This document shows positions 1-11,935 of a stretch of DNA of 64,000 nt, one piece after another. The DNA lies in NCBI GenBank assembly GCA_035048485.1, contig CM068586.1, positions 28,939,849 to 29,003,848 of the forward strand. The letters are read 5' to 3'. The position numbers and the translations under genes were made by a program. The notes under the pieces were generated by a model that saw only the letters and a program-made list of their open reading frames with translations, was not told where the DNA came from and ran no database searches. How positions within the stretch are numbered: the first letter of the stretch is position 1; each line of letters begins with the position of its first letter. The stretch comes from Pteria penguin. Its lineage: Eukaryota; Mollusca; Bivalvia; Pterioida; Pteriidae.

Positions 1-248
1 ATAGGAATAGGAATAGAAAAAATCAATTAACGCGTCGTTGACATTCCTCAACATTCAAAAATATATACGGATATCATCAATATCGCTGGATCACATTAAT
101 AAGTCCAAGAAATAGGGAAATCCTTACCTATTAACAGACATGCATCAGGGGCTTCCACCGAAATCAAAATATTGAATAACATGTTTGAGATAAACGTTAT
201 GGGGTCAAGGGCTTCTAACTTTACTAGAATGACTTCAGAAACGGTGAA
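1..248. other. Flanking non-coding sequence left of PLE-A copy 1
   Basis: No coding signal. At about 196-225 there is a phrase close to ATGGGGNCAAGGGCCTCTAA that recurs three times just beyond the other side of the neighbouring retroelement (2332-2500). This suggests the retroelement sits inside an older short repeat array. Confidence 0.4.
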
Positions 249-2300
249 GAAAGAAAAAAGAGGAGTTACTGGCTCAGTTATGTGGCAGAAGTCACCATGG
301 AGCTATACAATACATGAATATAAATAATATACTAGAACATATAACATATTACAAAAATATTTGATTGTAGTGCAATTACGATACCGACTTAGGACGGCCA
401 TTTAATTTGACAAAAGCCAAACAAATGGTTTGGTTAACCGGTTTACGGGCCCACCTTCCCACTCACCGTAACAGCAGAACAATCAAAGGACGTACATTTA
501 AAAATTTATAAATAATCCTCCATGTGAAGAACAAGGGTCAACATGTATGGCATATTGAGAGGTCATAAAAATATAAACACGTTAGATATTGTAAAACACA
601 TAATGGTATAAAAATATATGCGACATCAACATGATAAACCGTGCTCTGCCAGTCTGAAAGCGAGCTAAGACCCTAGATCTGTAGGAGTCCCGACTAACAG
701 TCAGAGGGGACGAGGTTCAGGACCATGTCTCCTCTGAAAGAGGTTTGGACAAGGCCCGTCATATAGTCCCCACCGCCCGGTTAGTCAGCGTGCAACGTTC
801 AAGTAAAAGTCTGCATAAGGCTGTAGAGGGGCCAAATACAAGACCTATAGTCTTTTTGATGATCTCAATGTCATATTGTCTATTTAGAAGACGTTTGACT
901 ATTTTATTACATGATAAAATAATGTTATCGGAGCCTTTTACCTTCCTTAGTTTATATACGAGATCACCGTAAAAATTAGGATGGGAAATTCCATTGGATA
1001 CATACTGTTGAAAAGAAATATTTCCAAATTTAGATAGAAGTTCTGAATAAGATCTGAAGAATTTGCCGAATGTTTTTCTTAGCTTGTGATATCTGTAACC
1101 CTGAGTTAAAAGTTTAGTAGTAATTTGTAAATTTCGTTTATGAAAGTCCAAAACATCGGTGCAGCCTCTGACAAATCGAACTAATTGAGATATATAGATA
1201 CCATATGATGGGAGTCGAGGGACATCGCCATCCAAGTAAGGGAAATTTACAATAGGAAATCCAAAATCCTCACGTTTATCATAAATATTAGTATATATTA
1301 GGTGGTTGATAATTTTGATGTTTAAATCTAAGAAAGGTGTAGATTTATCTCAAGTATTAGCTTTATATATTTCTGATATACATTGTTCGAATTCAGGGTT
1401 GTCGATAACCAAAATGTCATCCAGATATCTGCAAGTATTATTAAATTTGTCAATGAGGTCAAAACGTTTTGATTTTTGAATAGAAATCATACAATCCCTC
1501 TCATAACAATAAAGAAATAAATCTGCTGTCAGAGGCGCGCAGTTAGTACCCATAGGAATCCCAACTATTTGTTGATATATCTTGCCATCAAATTGCACAA
1601 AAATATTATTCATGAGAAAATCTAGTGCTTTACATAATTCCTTACAAGTCCAGTATTTATATGAAGTATACTGTTTGTTGGAAAAGAATCCAGAGTTATT
1701 GGAAGTACATATGTACGTTTTAGATTCTCTGTGAAAACACCATTGTATAAGAGACAGCAACTTGCTTTTAATCAAATCATGAGGCAGAGATGTATAAAGT
1801 GTAGAAAAATCAAATGTAGAAATTTGAGTCGCTTTAAAATTTAGCGAAAGAAGTTTGTCTATAACTTCATGAGAATTTGTAATCGACCAAAAATAATTGA
1901 TGTTAATATTATGAAATGCGACATCACAATATTTGATATGATCTTTTATAGCAGTTAGAGCAGACTTAATATGCTTTGATAGTACCGTAGTAGAGCAGTG
2001 GCTAGAGTTAGATATGAAACGTGATTTATAATGGACTTTTATGTAGTTTTGGGAGCCAATATATGGTTGGTAGATCAGATTTATCAGTTTTAATTTTAAA
2101 GTCGGACATGGTCATGAGGTGATCGTGCAAGGTGCTGTCTTTAGAGGTAGGGCTTTCCACATATGTATGAGTGGAGTTTAATTCGTTTTTAAGTACTTCA
2201 ATATAATATAGTTTTCAAACAACTATTATGTTATTACCTGCTTTATCAGCAGGAACAAAGACATATTTAGCATGTAAGTCAGCTATCTTCTTTTTTTTGT
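249..2300 (-). mobile_element. Penelope-like retroelement, subfamily PLE-A, copy 1 (5'-truncated)
   Basis: On the minus strand this runs from the start of the reverse transcriptase domain (about 2300) through the RT C-terminus (759) into a 3' untranslated region reaching about 249. The 3' region recurs in this window at 36362-36745 (minus), 41420-41862 (plus), 33960-35270 (plus), 13265-13690 (minus), 31806-32400 (minus) and 56990-57890 (plus), which defines the family. No GIY-YIG domain follows the RT, and nothing N-terminal to the RT is kept. A C-terminal endonuclease is therefore absent; an N-terminal one may have been lost by 5' truncation, which is common in target-primed retroelements. 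Confidence 0.85.
759..2300 (-). pseudogene. Penelope-like reverse transcriptase (disrupted)
   Basis: Conceptual translation shows the order typical of Penelope-like RTs: an entry motif VPADKAGNN near 2240, LPKLHKSP near 2050, FDFSTLYTSLPHD near 1800, GIPMGTNCAPL near 1545, then the catalytic YLDD near 1420, followed by the thumb region with SYGIYISQLVRF near 1190. An intact copy would copy element RNA into DNA. Lesions: a stop at 2215-2217 just after the entry motif, a frameshift near 2030, and a stop at 1350-1352. Both sides of the last stop are in one frame, so it is a simple nonsense change. All catalytic motifs survive, so the copy is young but dead. Confidence 0.9.
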
Positions 2301-2560
2301 GGTACTTTTGTTAATTTTCGATTACTAGATAAGGGCCTCTAACTTCCTATTGTTGTACTGATATTTGCTAGGTGATACAGTCGGGGTAATGGAGACAAGG
2401 GCCTCTAACTTTCTTTTGTTGTACCACTACTAGTGCTAGAACACATTTTGCCAGGTTGTAAAGAAAAGTGTTATGGGGACAAGGGCCTCTAACTGTGTAA
2501 TGTGTGTGAGTGCTCGTTTTCTCGTTTTGGGTGTGGGTTTTTTTTTTTTTTCTTTTTGTT
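2301..2560. repeat. Short tandem repeat, about 65-85 bp units
   Basis: Three units begin with AAGGGCCTCTAACT, at about 2332, 2399 and 2484. Two of them also share a TTGTTGTAC phrase. A matching unit lies on the far side of the PLE-A insertion near 200. A poly-T run at about 2539-2551 closes the block. No coding potential. Confidence 0.6.
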
Positions 2561-3060
2561 TTTGTTTTCTTTTTGGAGAACAATGTTAATGTCAATTTGG
2601 GCTATATGATATCGAGAAAATAACTTTACTGTTACTAAAACCTGTATAAAGATTTTAATATTTGCAATGTCAATTACGGAGGTGCTGCATTTACCACATT
2701 GTCATAGATTGACACTCATTTAATCAGAAGTGAGACAAGGTATCAAGAAAGACTAGGCAAACCACAATGCAATAATGATAAACCAATGTACATTGTCTTT
2801 AATGATTACTTTTGAAGCAAGGTTTAATATAATGTTTTATATATATTGCCGATATAAATTTCGAATAATTGCGACATACAGTACAATCGAATGTATAATA
2901 TATTTTTATGTCAATCAATACGTCTGTGGTATTCTTTACATCACACTTGCTTTACAATACGCAAACTATACACAAATTAATCACAAATATAAACTGTACA
3001 CTACAGTTTACAATCGCAAATACTGGTGGTCTGTTATTATAGAGACTGCTATATTCTTGT
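2561..3060. other. No recognisable feature
   Basis: AT-rich sequence with no domain, splice pattern or repeat that I can identify. Short open frames here have random composition. Confidence 0.4.
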
Positions 3061-3360
3061 ATCTAGATTACAGCAAATTTACGGCTATATTACATTTTGG
3101 ATACATGTAGAATCTATGATTGTGTATCTTGCATAGTTCTCATTTCATGCAATGAAAATACTCATATATTCGGAATACATGTCCTCTATTTCACCTCTGA
3201 ATCCCAGTCAAAATAACATATGAAAAATAATTAAACTAGGAAATTTCATACTTCAAAGATCACCGGGGTGTGATTTTGTACTCTCTTTTATAACATTTTG
3301 TGTGGTTTGTTGTTTAGAATTCAATCGCTAAATACGATAATAAGCAGAACAAGTAAAAAA

Positions 3361-4832
3361 TCAGTCGGTTTTGTTTTGAAACAACCTTTCATTGCAAATA
3401 TTGGCAACTTCTTTTCTGTTGCTTTTGTACGTCTTTGGAAACTGATAAAGGAATATATAATATTTGGGAATCTGCATTTGTTGTAATAGGTTGGCGGTAG
3501 TGTTGTTAGAGTTCAGAAGGAAGTCTTCCATTTCATCGATAATTAGTTGACAATTTGGTTTTAAAATAATTGCACAGCAAACAACATGAAAGTTGTTGCT
3601 ATCTCTACAGGTAATGACAACGGCATCTTGGATGGAAGCATTCTGCTTTAATTTGCTTTCAAGGGAAGCAACGGACCAGATTCTGGTTCCTATTTTAACT
3701 AAGGAATCGCATATTCTTCCTTCAACAATGAGACATCCATCTTTTGTGATCCACCCGGAATCATCGATCTTAAACCATCCATGTTGGTTACGGCCTGTGA
3801 TTTTTTCATATCGTTGTCAATGTATCCCCCAAATATTGTGGGTGATCGAATCAGTACTTCGCCTCTTTCTTCTGTTTTGACTATTCTTCCGTTGGTATCA
3901 ACGATGATTTTTATCTTTATCCCTGGAACAGGTATTCCAGTCTCATAATCCACATGCATCTTGTTTTTCATGAATGTCTTAAATGTCCTGATGACAATTT
4001 CACTACATCCATAGCACAGAGAAAATCTGTCGCACACTTGACATATTTTATGTATCAGAGTGGCCGGAGTAGGTTGACCACCAGACACAATCGACTTAAA
4101 ATTCCAGGTTTTAGTTTCATCATTCACCATTTCGTGAAGAGTAGTTGATATTTCAAAACACGATTTACATCCCTCCTTCTGCAAAATATTTTTCATGATG
4201 CTGTTGTATTCAGCAAGGCTCGGTATAGACGATAGGTGTTTAATGAGAACGCGAGTCCCTCCTGTCCAGATTTCCCAGCAAGGATATCTATAATATATAA
4301 TAATAATAATAATAAATGGACATACATCATAAAGGTATGTAAAAACGCATTAACATATTCATTAGAATAATTAAAAATAGTACTTTCACTGTACATATTA
4401 CATTTTACTGAGTATTGCGTATTCATTAATTAGTGAATTTAGAATATAAAACGACTTTGGTCATGTATGCAGCGTAATAACTCGTGTATTTGAGATCGGA
4501 ATTCAATTCTGCTTTATGTTTTTACATTTAATTGACGCCTTCTATCAAATCTACTATACATTTTGTCGTTTTCTTTAATATTCCTTTATATATATCCCAA
4601 AACGACCGTGACGTCATGTACCCTACCACCTTAATTTTTTATAGATAAGTAGTGTGATCTTCTTAGGAACCAACCGTCAAAAGTCTACTATTCTCCGTTG
4701 TAATTTACATCGATTATATACAACGAAGCCAGCCCTCACGACAAACACTTTACAATTTTTTAAAATACACACAATTTTAACATACCCTGCTATCCAGCTA
4801 AAGGGGCGATCGTTATAATTCTTTCTGTTCTA
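3361..4832 (-). pseudogene. Acyl-CoA synthetase-like (ANL) pseudogene, copy A
   Basis: A minus-strand duplicate of the intact gene at 46751-48920. Exon 2 runs 4287 to about 3361, with its acceptor AG kept at 4288-4289. The intron is still alignable (4288-4785). Only about 45 bp of exon 1 remain (4786-4832), with the donor kept. Translation of exon 2 gives the YGCSEI adenylate-binding motif and the hinge region. A one-base loss near 3785, just before the conserved W-F-K segment, shifts the frame. A six-base loss in the C-terminal motif turns NGKIN into KSN and removes the glycine before the catalytic lysine. About 927 nt replace the 931 nt of exon 2 in the other copies. Similarity to the intact gene's 3' flank starts near 3070, so the duplication was at DNA level and not by retroposition. 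Confidence 0.9.
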
Positions 4833-6267
4833 AATTCAAAGAGTTCATCATGAGAACTTGTCACGAAGCTACTCACACGAGGAACGTCTGAAATTTTCAT
4901 TCTCTGTACCTGGTTGTATCAATCGTACATTACATTTAATGAAACATTACATCTAACATATTGAATTCTTAATAACTCATTAGATAATGAATACATTGAA
5001 ATATGTTGTATTAAACATTCAGTAATGTGTCATTAGTTAATGGGTCATTAAATCTACGAGCGTTTATTAAAGCATTATTAACCTTTTTACCATAATGCAA
5101 TTTACCCTGCCCAGATTTATAAGATAAACATAAAGTGACATAAAAGTCATATTTAGCGTATTTTTCATTGATATTTATATGATCTACGACATCATAAGCT
5201 AAAACGTCATTTGTCCGACCTCCAATTACATCATTACAATGAATAATTACGTCACTTTGACGTTTTTACGCCAAACGTCTGCTTGAAAAAGGTTACTGTT
5301 AAAATCACTGATTCAACAGCAAGAATGGCACACAAAGTCATGATAAAACCTTCGCGAAACAGAGGGAAACATTTCGACAGCAGCTTCTGCCAAATCTGGT
5401 TGAGAAAAATATACATGTCATAAATCGTAAATTGACAAACAGTATATCCAATGACAAGAAACGCAGTATTTGGGAAAAGATCACAACGAAAGTAAATTTT
5501 CTTGGTGTTGCAAAACGGCCGGTTCAGGAGATAAAAAGAAAATGGACAAATATGCATTAAACTGCCACAAAAGAATATATCGACATTACAGTGTATCAAA
5601 GAAAGAGTGGGGACGGACTTTGTCCCAAGCCTCTATCATCCGTTTCGGAGAGAATAGTCGATATGTATAAAGATTCGCCAACGTTAATGGATTAAACGGG
5701 TTGAGGCCCAAGACACAGAAAAGGTATGTATTACCAATTCATTGTATATCTATAAAGTATAAACAAACATTTAATGAGACTATTTCACAAACGCTTAGGT
5801 AATCCAGAATGGTAACTTGTTATGATTTATAGATCTACTCCTCGATATAGTCTTTCAATTTCTAAGTAAAATCTTATTTTTTTAATCTTTTGTTTCATTC
5901 TCATTTCAGTTAGTTATATAAGCACATTGCCAAATTTACTTTGTAGATTGTCATCGAAACCATGAATCCCGTTTCTCTCTTAAAGTCACTGGAGCTGGAG
6001 CTCCGATTCTTTAAACATGGATGACGTAATAAAAAAACTTGGGAAACGGAAATGCCAGAAATAGATCTGGCAATCTCCGTTCCCAACTAAATATAAACTA
6101 TAGAGACCTGATGACGTGTGTATGGTCAATCAATTGCGCCCAGTGACCCAATATCCATGTACATCGCTGTTATCAGGGTATACAAGGAAATAAGAAACGA
6201 AGATTGCCAGATCCACAAAAATGCTTATAACGTCACCCATATGCATGTTTAAATAATTGGAGCTCAC
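4833..6267. other. Non-coding or unassigned; no recognised gene
   Basis: Contains an open frame of 115 codons on the minus strand (5252-5599) with two hydrophobic stretches. It has no family match I recognise, and its composition fits chance in AT-rich DNA. No repeat family was identified. Confidence 0.4.
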
Positions 6268-6376
6268 CTTTAAAACATGCATCATACACACAAACGTAGT
6301 TGGTAACAGTGCAGTAATTCCTTTTCCCATAGGATTCCACATTCCAGCAAGATTCACATACCTTTCCACATCTTGG
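6268..6376 (-). other. Possible small cysteine-rich exon (uncertain)
   Basis: Between an AG at 6377-6378 and a strong donor (AAAG followed by GTGAGC, donor GT at 6267-6266) lies a 109-nt open segment. It encodes 36 residues with six cysteines spaced C-x3-C-x2-C-x11-C-x6-C-x4-C. The donor is close to consensus, but the acceptor has a poor pyrimidine tract and no partner exon was found. It could be an exon of a secreted cysteine-rich protein or a chance frame. Confidence 0.2.
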
Positions 6377-6667
6377 CTTTATATAACCCATATATCAAAA
6401 AGTTTGTTAGACCCTCCTCTTCAGAATATTAACAGTTTACCATAGGTTATCTACATTAATTTCGAGAAAATCTTGGTGGAATGGGGTCACCCCAAAAACT
6501 TTTGACAAAATTCTCATGTAATTAACAACCCCTTTTTACATCATGATATCTTTACATTAGCAAAAAAAGTCAGATTAAAATTCATGAATTTACAGCAGAA
6601 TCAATCATTATTTATATTAAAGTAAAATAACTTCATCCAATCGAAGCCCCTGATACACTGAAATAGT

Positions 6668-6670
<3 letters not shown>

Positions 6671-6707
<37 letters not shown>
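6671..6707. repeat. (CT)n microsatellite
   Basis: Uninterrupted CT dinucleotide run. Confidence 0.98.
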
Positions 6708-6709
<2 letters not shown>

Positions 6710-6854
6710 AACAGATCAGCCTACAGTAGAGCAGCCAATCTCACCTCTCGTTATTTACCATACTTGTATCTAATAGAAACTCCTATGGTATGAATATGAC
6801 GACTTTTTCACTTATTTTCATATCCCGCAAAGTTTGGGGAGTTTATAGTAATTA

Positions 6855-7000
6855 CCCTGTCTGTCTGTCTGTCTGTCTGTCTGTCCCCCTGTCTATCAAC
6901 ATTTTCCGGGTCATAACTTCTTTCTGCTATATAGCACACCAACATATTTCATACTATTGTTGTCCATGGGGATTATATGAGGATTTTCATAGAAGAATAT
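6855..7000 (+). repeat. (CTGT)n tract with dispersed-repeat tail
   Basis: CTGT units at 6855-6884 are followed by a tail (ATAACTTC and TATATAGCACACCAA-like phrases). The tail resembles the sequence after the similar tract at 55588-55680, so this is probably one dispersed repeat family with an internal tetranucleotide array. Confidence 0.6.
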
Positions 7001-7283
7001 AATTCTATTCTCAAATCTTTACAGTTATGATCATTTCAACTTTTTGTTATTCGCCTTTTAGGACAGCTCTATAGCTAGTTTAATAGACTGTTTAAATTCA
7101 TTATATATACTTATATAGATAAAAGAAGTTCATAGTTTATTGGATCCCCTGCGACTGTTAGTCTTTTGAGAGAGATCAACTACTGGTGGTGAACTTCAAC
7201 ATACGGGCCTACGAGTACGTTGAGCCAGATAAATCCAATGAGTGTGTAGAATTGTCTGACCAGCCAACAACTCTGCACATGTA

Positions 7284-7284
7284 A

Positions 7285-7317
<33 letters not shown>
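7284..7317. repeat. (ATC)n microsatellite
   Basis: Eleven contiguous trinucleotide units. Confidence 0.98.
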
Positions 7318-8556
7318 GTCAATGATTTACCACACAATATAAAAATTAAGATTATGTCTCCTATGATATTTTCCTTCTTATGTATTTCAATATGATACAT
7401 AGCGAATAGTTTTATGATCTGTTTACGAACGTTTTGTAAGTCTGACTCAGTGGAAACGCCAAGGGAATAAATAGGACATCAGGGAGTAAAGAAAAGAAAA
7501 TCAATTCAGAGAATGTCGCTCGGATGCAGTATGAGGTGTTGATTGAACTGAAGAGGAAGCTACAGAAACAGACTTTATGTTTATGTATAAAAAGATAAGA
7601 ATGGAAATGAATTTAATCAATGAAAATTTATTTGTAATTATCATTTGTTATAGTTTCGAGCATGTCTGCATTTACAGTACTTGAATTCGTAGTGACTATA
7701 CAGTTATCGATAATAGTTTTATTAGCAGCATTCAAATTATTCTTAAATGATAAGTTTTATTGAAAATCATTTTGTGTAATATAATTTCTTATATTCCCTC
7801 CATCTTCTACTCTATTGTATAGTTGATGAATGTTGCTATAAACATATGAATCTTCACCCACCATGGGTTCACAAAATACTATGGCCAGGTTATAAAGTAC
7901 CACACAAGCACCAATTTAATAAGATATTTAATTTACGTGATACAAGGAAGCTTAAAAATAAATGCAGTTACGTTTTGCATTTGTAATTTGCATGGTTATA
8001 ATTTCTTATAAATTTGATTTAAAATAGATAGTAAATAGGAAATTCAGGGGGAAAATTCAATATTAAACATATTCAACTCGAAGCGCCGCATTCAATGGGC
8101 AAGAATACATCATAATATGATCAAGTAAGTAATGTTTTTATGCCAAATACAACATCAGATTTTACCAATAAGAAAACGGAGAGAAATATAATTAAATTAT
8201 ATTGCTTTAGGTTGTGAGTTCTGAATAACAGTATCACCAACTTAACTTTAAGCAATACATTTTAATGCAAACAGGATGAAATCCTGGACGATTGTAACGC
8301 TATATATTCCCAGATCTCTCAAACCGTGGAATATGTAGATACACACTACAGCGAACAAGACACCCTGTAAAAGCCTGCGTTTTTTGTATATTACATTAAA
8401 GTGAAGTACTCCTTCTTCATTATGTTACTACGTATGATATATCATGCACACCTATGTATGTGTAGATGTTCTGTCTTTCGAATGACACAGTTTTAGCAGA
8501 ATCCCCGTGTCACAATATTATCAAACAAACATACATTTAACTGTGCTTAGTGTTTC
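7318..8556. other. No recognisable feature
   Basis: AT-rich and without coding signal. A phrase near 8343-8370 (ACTACAGCGAACAAGACACC) resembles one inside the SINE-like insertion at 43577-43845, which hints at a shared repeat. Confidence 0.35.
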
Positions 8557-9745
8557 AGGCTTCATTCTGATTTCTGAATTAAGTACATGAAACCGTCTCT
8601 TCCGCCATCCAAAAGTCCTCTCGATCGTTACCTGTGTTTTAGAGGTCGCCGAGTTAAAGCGTTCCTCTGCTTACGATGAGGGTCGTATATATGACGTCGT
8701 CAGGTACGGTTTACATGGTACACCCACTATCACCTAATAGGTCCGAATGGTCCTTTCAATTTGCTCCATGCCACTCTACCGAGTATGTGACTGTCGTGGG
8801 TGTTACCAGGCCATCTGGCCACAGTTTTTTGTATATTTCTCTATGGAATAGAAAAATACCTCAACTGTATTGTATCGCTGATTAATTTGTTTGTAGCGTA
8901 CAAGTATATATGTGTCCTAATGACATTTAGAGCATATTAATATACATTGTGACAAACTTTTCAGTCAATCAATAAATCATTTATTCATTCTAATTAAATT
9001 ATAAGGATAGAAACCTATACAGTACGAGATGCCTTTTATTTATGATTTGAGGCTTGAACTAGTACTGTAATGTTACTATATGTAGATCCAATTTAGCTGT
9101 GCAAAAGAAAAACTGAAATGAAATATTATGTAGCTTGAAAATTCAATAGCAAATGTAATCATGATTTCTTCGTCATCGATGTTACACGTATTATCGTTAT
9201 CCATTTTATAGCATGATGCACCCTTTATAAAGTACTGTGGAATAAAACAATTTCTTAATTCTTTGTAATGTTAATCCTATGAATAAGGTATTGAATTAAA
9301 AGGCTAATTAAGGTCTTGTCGTCTCTCTTTATTTTCAGAACTTCTTGTTCAAAGGAATCTATGTCGAGTTTTGTACTTCGGCGACGCAAGTAAAACATAC
9401 CAAAATATGTCATAGATGGCCTGAACAGTTATGTAGTGATATCCCTTTCTGTTGACAAATCCTGGCTTGTTGTCTGATGGAGCTAAGATACGTACATGCG
9501 TAACATCTATGCAACCAACAACTCCTGGAAGGTCCGCTTTCTTGTAAAACTCATTTTTAATGTGTTGAATCTCGACAAGTAATGGCCATTTAATAATTGT
9601 TGGAGCTAGTGAAACCAATGATAAAGACATTTCGTCTAATTCTTGATACAGAAGAAGTCTATTCCAATTGTATTGCCAAGAACCTGATAGAAACTCCCGC
9701 TGGCATAGAATATCAGTGCTACTAGAACTTAAATCAGAAGTTAAA
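8557..9745 (-). mobile_element. PIF/Harbinger DNA transposon relic (HARBI1-like transposase)
   Basis: Two colinear minus-strand blocks match the HARBI1-type transposase. The N-terminal block (about 9630-9380) contains GVVGCIDVTHVRILAP and FVNRKGYHYITVQAIYD, holding the first catalytic Asp; the usual CIDGTH is CIDVTH here. The C-terminal block (about 8830-8570) contains RWPGNTHDSHIL with the second Asp, a GDSG-like phrase, then [12 protein letters not shown] and [15 protein letters not shown]. The C-terminal block has frameshifts and stops. About 550 bp separate the blocks and look like an insertion or an intron: a GTATGT donor-like site follows the first block at about 9403, but joining the blocks gives a stop. 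Family members excise and insert at short AT-rich targets together with a Myb-like partner, which is not seen here. Terminal repeats were not located. Confidence 0.85.
9349..9630 (-). pseudogene. HARBI1-like transposase, N-terminal/core fragment
   Basis: A 93-codon open frame carrying the first DDE-superfamily aspartate in a C-I-D-x-T-H context and the NRKGYH motif typical of PIF/Harbinger transposases. The last 18 residues do not match the family, consistent with reading past the break point. Intact family members are about 350 aa, so this is roughly a quarter. Confidence 0.85.
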
Positions 9746-9796
9746 AAAGCTATTTATGTGCCATGATATATGATTGAATAAGATTTTTATCGCCAT

Positions 9797-9797
9797 A

Positions 9798-9868
<71 letters not shown>
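9797..9868. repeat. (GT)n microsatellite
   Basis: About 36 uninterrupted GT units on the plus strand. Confidence 0.98.
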
Positions 9869-9870
<2 letters not shown>

Positions 9871-10980
9871 TATATTATTAATTTGAGTTAACGTGACTCA
9901 AAGGGTAAGGCGTCGACTCGGGTCCACTTTCTTCCCGTAGGCCTTAAAACTTCACCGATTTGGGTGGGTTAGGCTTTGCACAGGTACAAATATCTGTACA
10001 TTGGTTCTGAGTGTATGTAGATGTCGTCAACATATCCTTGAAATGGTGGCCGGACAAAAGACAAGAACCAAGTAAACAAAATTTATCATTTTCAATTTTA
10101 ATATTGAATTCTTGATTAATAGTGTATTCTGACACTCTGTGAAAATTTCAATATCAATTAGCAAATGCATTCCAGATTCTAGTGCAAAAATATCCTCTTT
10201 TGTAATCACCATATACGTTTTATCTATTTATATATCTTCTGATTAGAAAGATACGCATTGATATATATTTGAAGGGAAAAAGATACCCATACCATAAATA
10301 TATTGGGTAGCCTAAAAATTATACCCTATTCCAGCCGCACGTCTATATATACCTTCATATAGGAAATTTACTCCCCAACCCAGTGGAACAATTACTAATA
10401 ATGTAGAGTACCGAAGAGCGAAGCTAGTCGGAATATCTCTGTAAAGTATAACGGTGGTGAATCCATTGCCTCTTTGCCTGAGGTAGAAGGGCACATTTTG
10501 CGAGTTTTTACAAGGTATCAAAGAGCAGGAATGACCTCAGTCTTACTCTACCCCTAGAACATTAAATTTTAAACAACCAGAAAACCATAAGTTTTATTTA
10601 CCTTAACTTTTGAAACATGACCTTGGATTGAAGTCAAAACACATCTTAGTTTGAGATAATCATTGATACAGCTTAATCTCAATCAAAGTTATCAAGAATA
10701 TAATATAATTAGCAAGATGTGGCGGTGAAACATGGGTGCACTAGAATTCAGTAGCCAAGTGAAAAATGATAGTAAGTCCAAGTTCTGGACCTTTGGCCCT
10801 CTACCCTGTCCATCTAAGGTGAACCTTAAAAGATGTATTAGTGTAGTAGATATGTAAAGTATGCGCCCTAACATTTTATGCTTCAAAATTATGGGCATTT
10901 TTACCAAAAGAAGATTTAGTCCTAGTTTATTTTACCCCAGTTTTCTACTCTACCTTTGTTTTGTTCTTTCTTATTTTTCT
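9869..10980. other. No recognisable feature
   Basis: Short open frames on the minus strand (9944-10212, 10312-10521, 10692-10907) overlap one another, show no domain and are treated as chance. Confidence 0.35.
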
Positions 10981-11935
10981 ACTTTTTAAAGGTATGTCCT
11001 TTGATTGTACTGCTTTTGCAATGAGTTGGAAGGTGGGCCCTTACACTATAAATTTTGTTTTATATTTTGGTTATTATTCTAATTTTTGTTTTATTTAAAT
11101 CTGTTTCTTTTAGAGGGATTGATGAAGATGTCAGTCGTCTTGTACATTGTTATAAATACTGAATTGAAAGAAATGGGAGGAAGGATTCTATTTTTCTAGT
11201 TTGTCGCTATTCGTAATCTGCTGGACGTTATCGATCTATGAAAACATATTACTTATTGGGATAGTCAATCTTTTCCATTTGATGACGTATTTTCAAGTAC
11301 TACATACGATTCCATGACGGCACTACATGTTTACAAGCGCATTGTGTGTACATATAGGCTTAACGTTTTACTTTAGCGCGTGTCGCAATATTTTAAGTTA
11401 TAAATACTGTAAGAAGTACTTTTGGACTTATGAAAAGTAAAATTCTAATATACTTCATGCATGCATTTGTGTTGCGTAATCAACTCACTAGCCTGATCCT
11501 TACATACATGTACAGTTGTACGTACACCGGTTGATGAACGACACATTTCGTTGAACTAAGAAGGTACGTAAGTAAACTTATGCCATTGTCGTAGGATTTA
11601 GTTAGTAAAATATTTACACATGTTTATGAAACGGGCTCCAGTATCGCAAATGTAGCACAATCATGTACTTATATGCCTATTGCATCATAACGGAAATACG
11701 GGAACACGTAACAATTCAATTTTTAGATAGCACATGACTTGATCACGTGACGTCTTGCAATTGCTACCTTAAGTCGGTTTGGTAAATGCAGTACAAACGT
11801 ATAATTTTGAAATGTCGCTTTCTGTGTTTATTTGACCATAATCATGTTTTATGAGCATGTCCACGGTGATTTGAGTCATAAAATCTGGTCAGATGTCTTC
11901 TGTCTTCTCTTGTGAAGAAAATACGTAGGAAATGA
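10981..11935 (+). mobile_element. PLE-A-type 3' region, split in two
   Basis: 10990-11045 carries the family phrase around TGTCCTTTGATTGTACTGC followed by GGAAGGTGGGC. 11740-11935 carries the next family block (TTAAGTCGGT ... TGTCTTCTGTCTTCTC), also found at 57715-57890 and 18480-18680. About 690 bp of unrelated sequence lies between them, indicating a nested insertion or divergence. Orientation is plus. No coding part is present. Confidence 0.55.

Noticed and set aside
759..2300. Assignment of the RT to a LINE or LTR element
   Set aside because: The VPADKAGNN, IPMGTNCAPL and YLDD motifs with this spacing are Penelope-like; no LTR, gag, integrase or AP-endonuclease sequence accompanies them.
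5252..5599. 115-codon hydrophobic frame as a membrane-protein exon
   Set aside because: No splice sites or family motif could be tied to it; AT-rich codons give hydrophobic residues by chance.
9797..9868. Z-DNA or regulatory role for the (GT)36 tract
   Set aside because: Possible in principle, but nothing nearby (no gene or promoter) supports a function.
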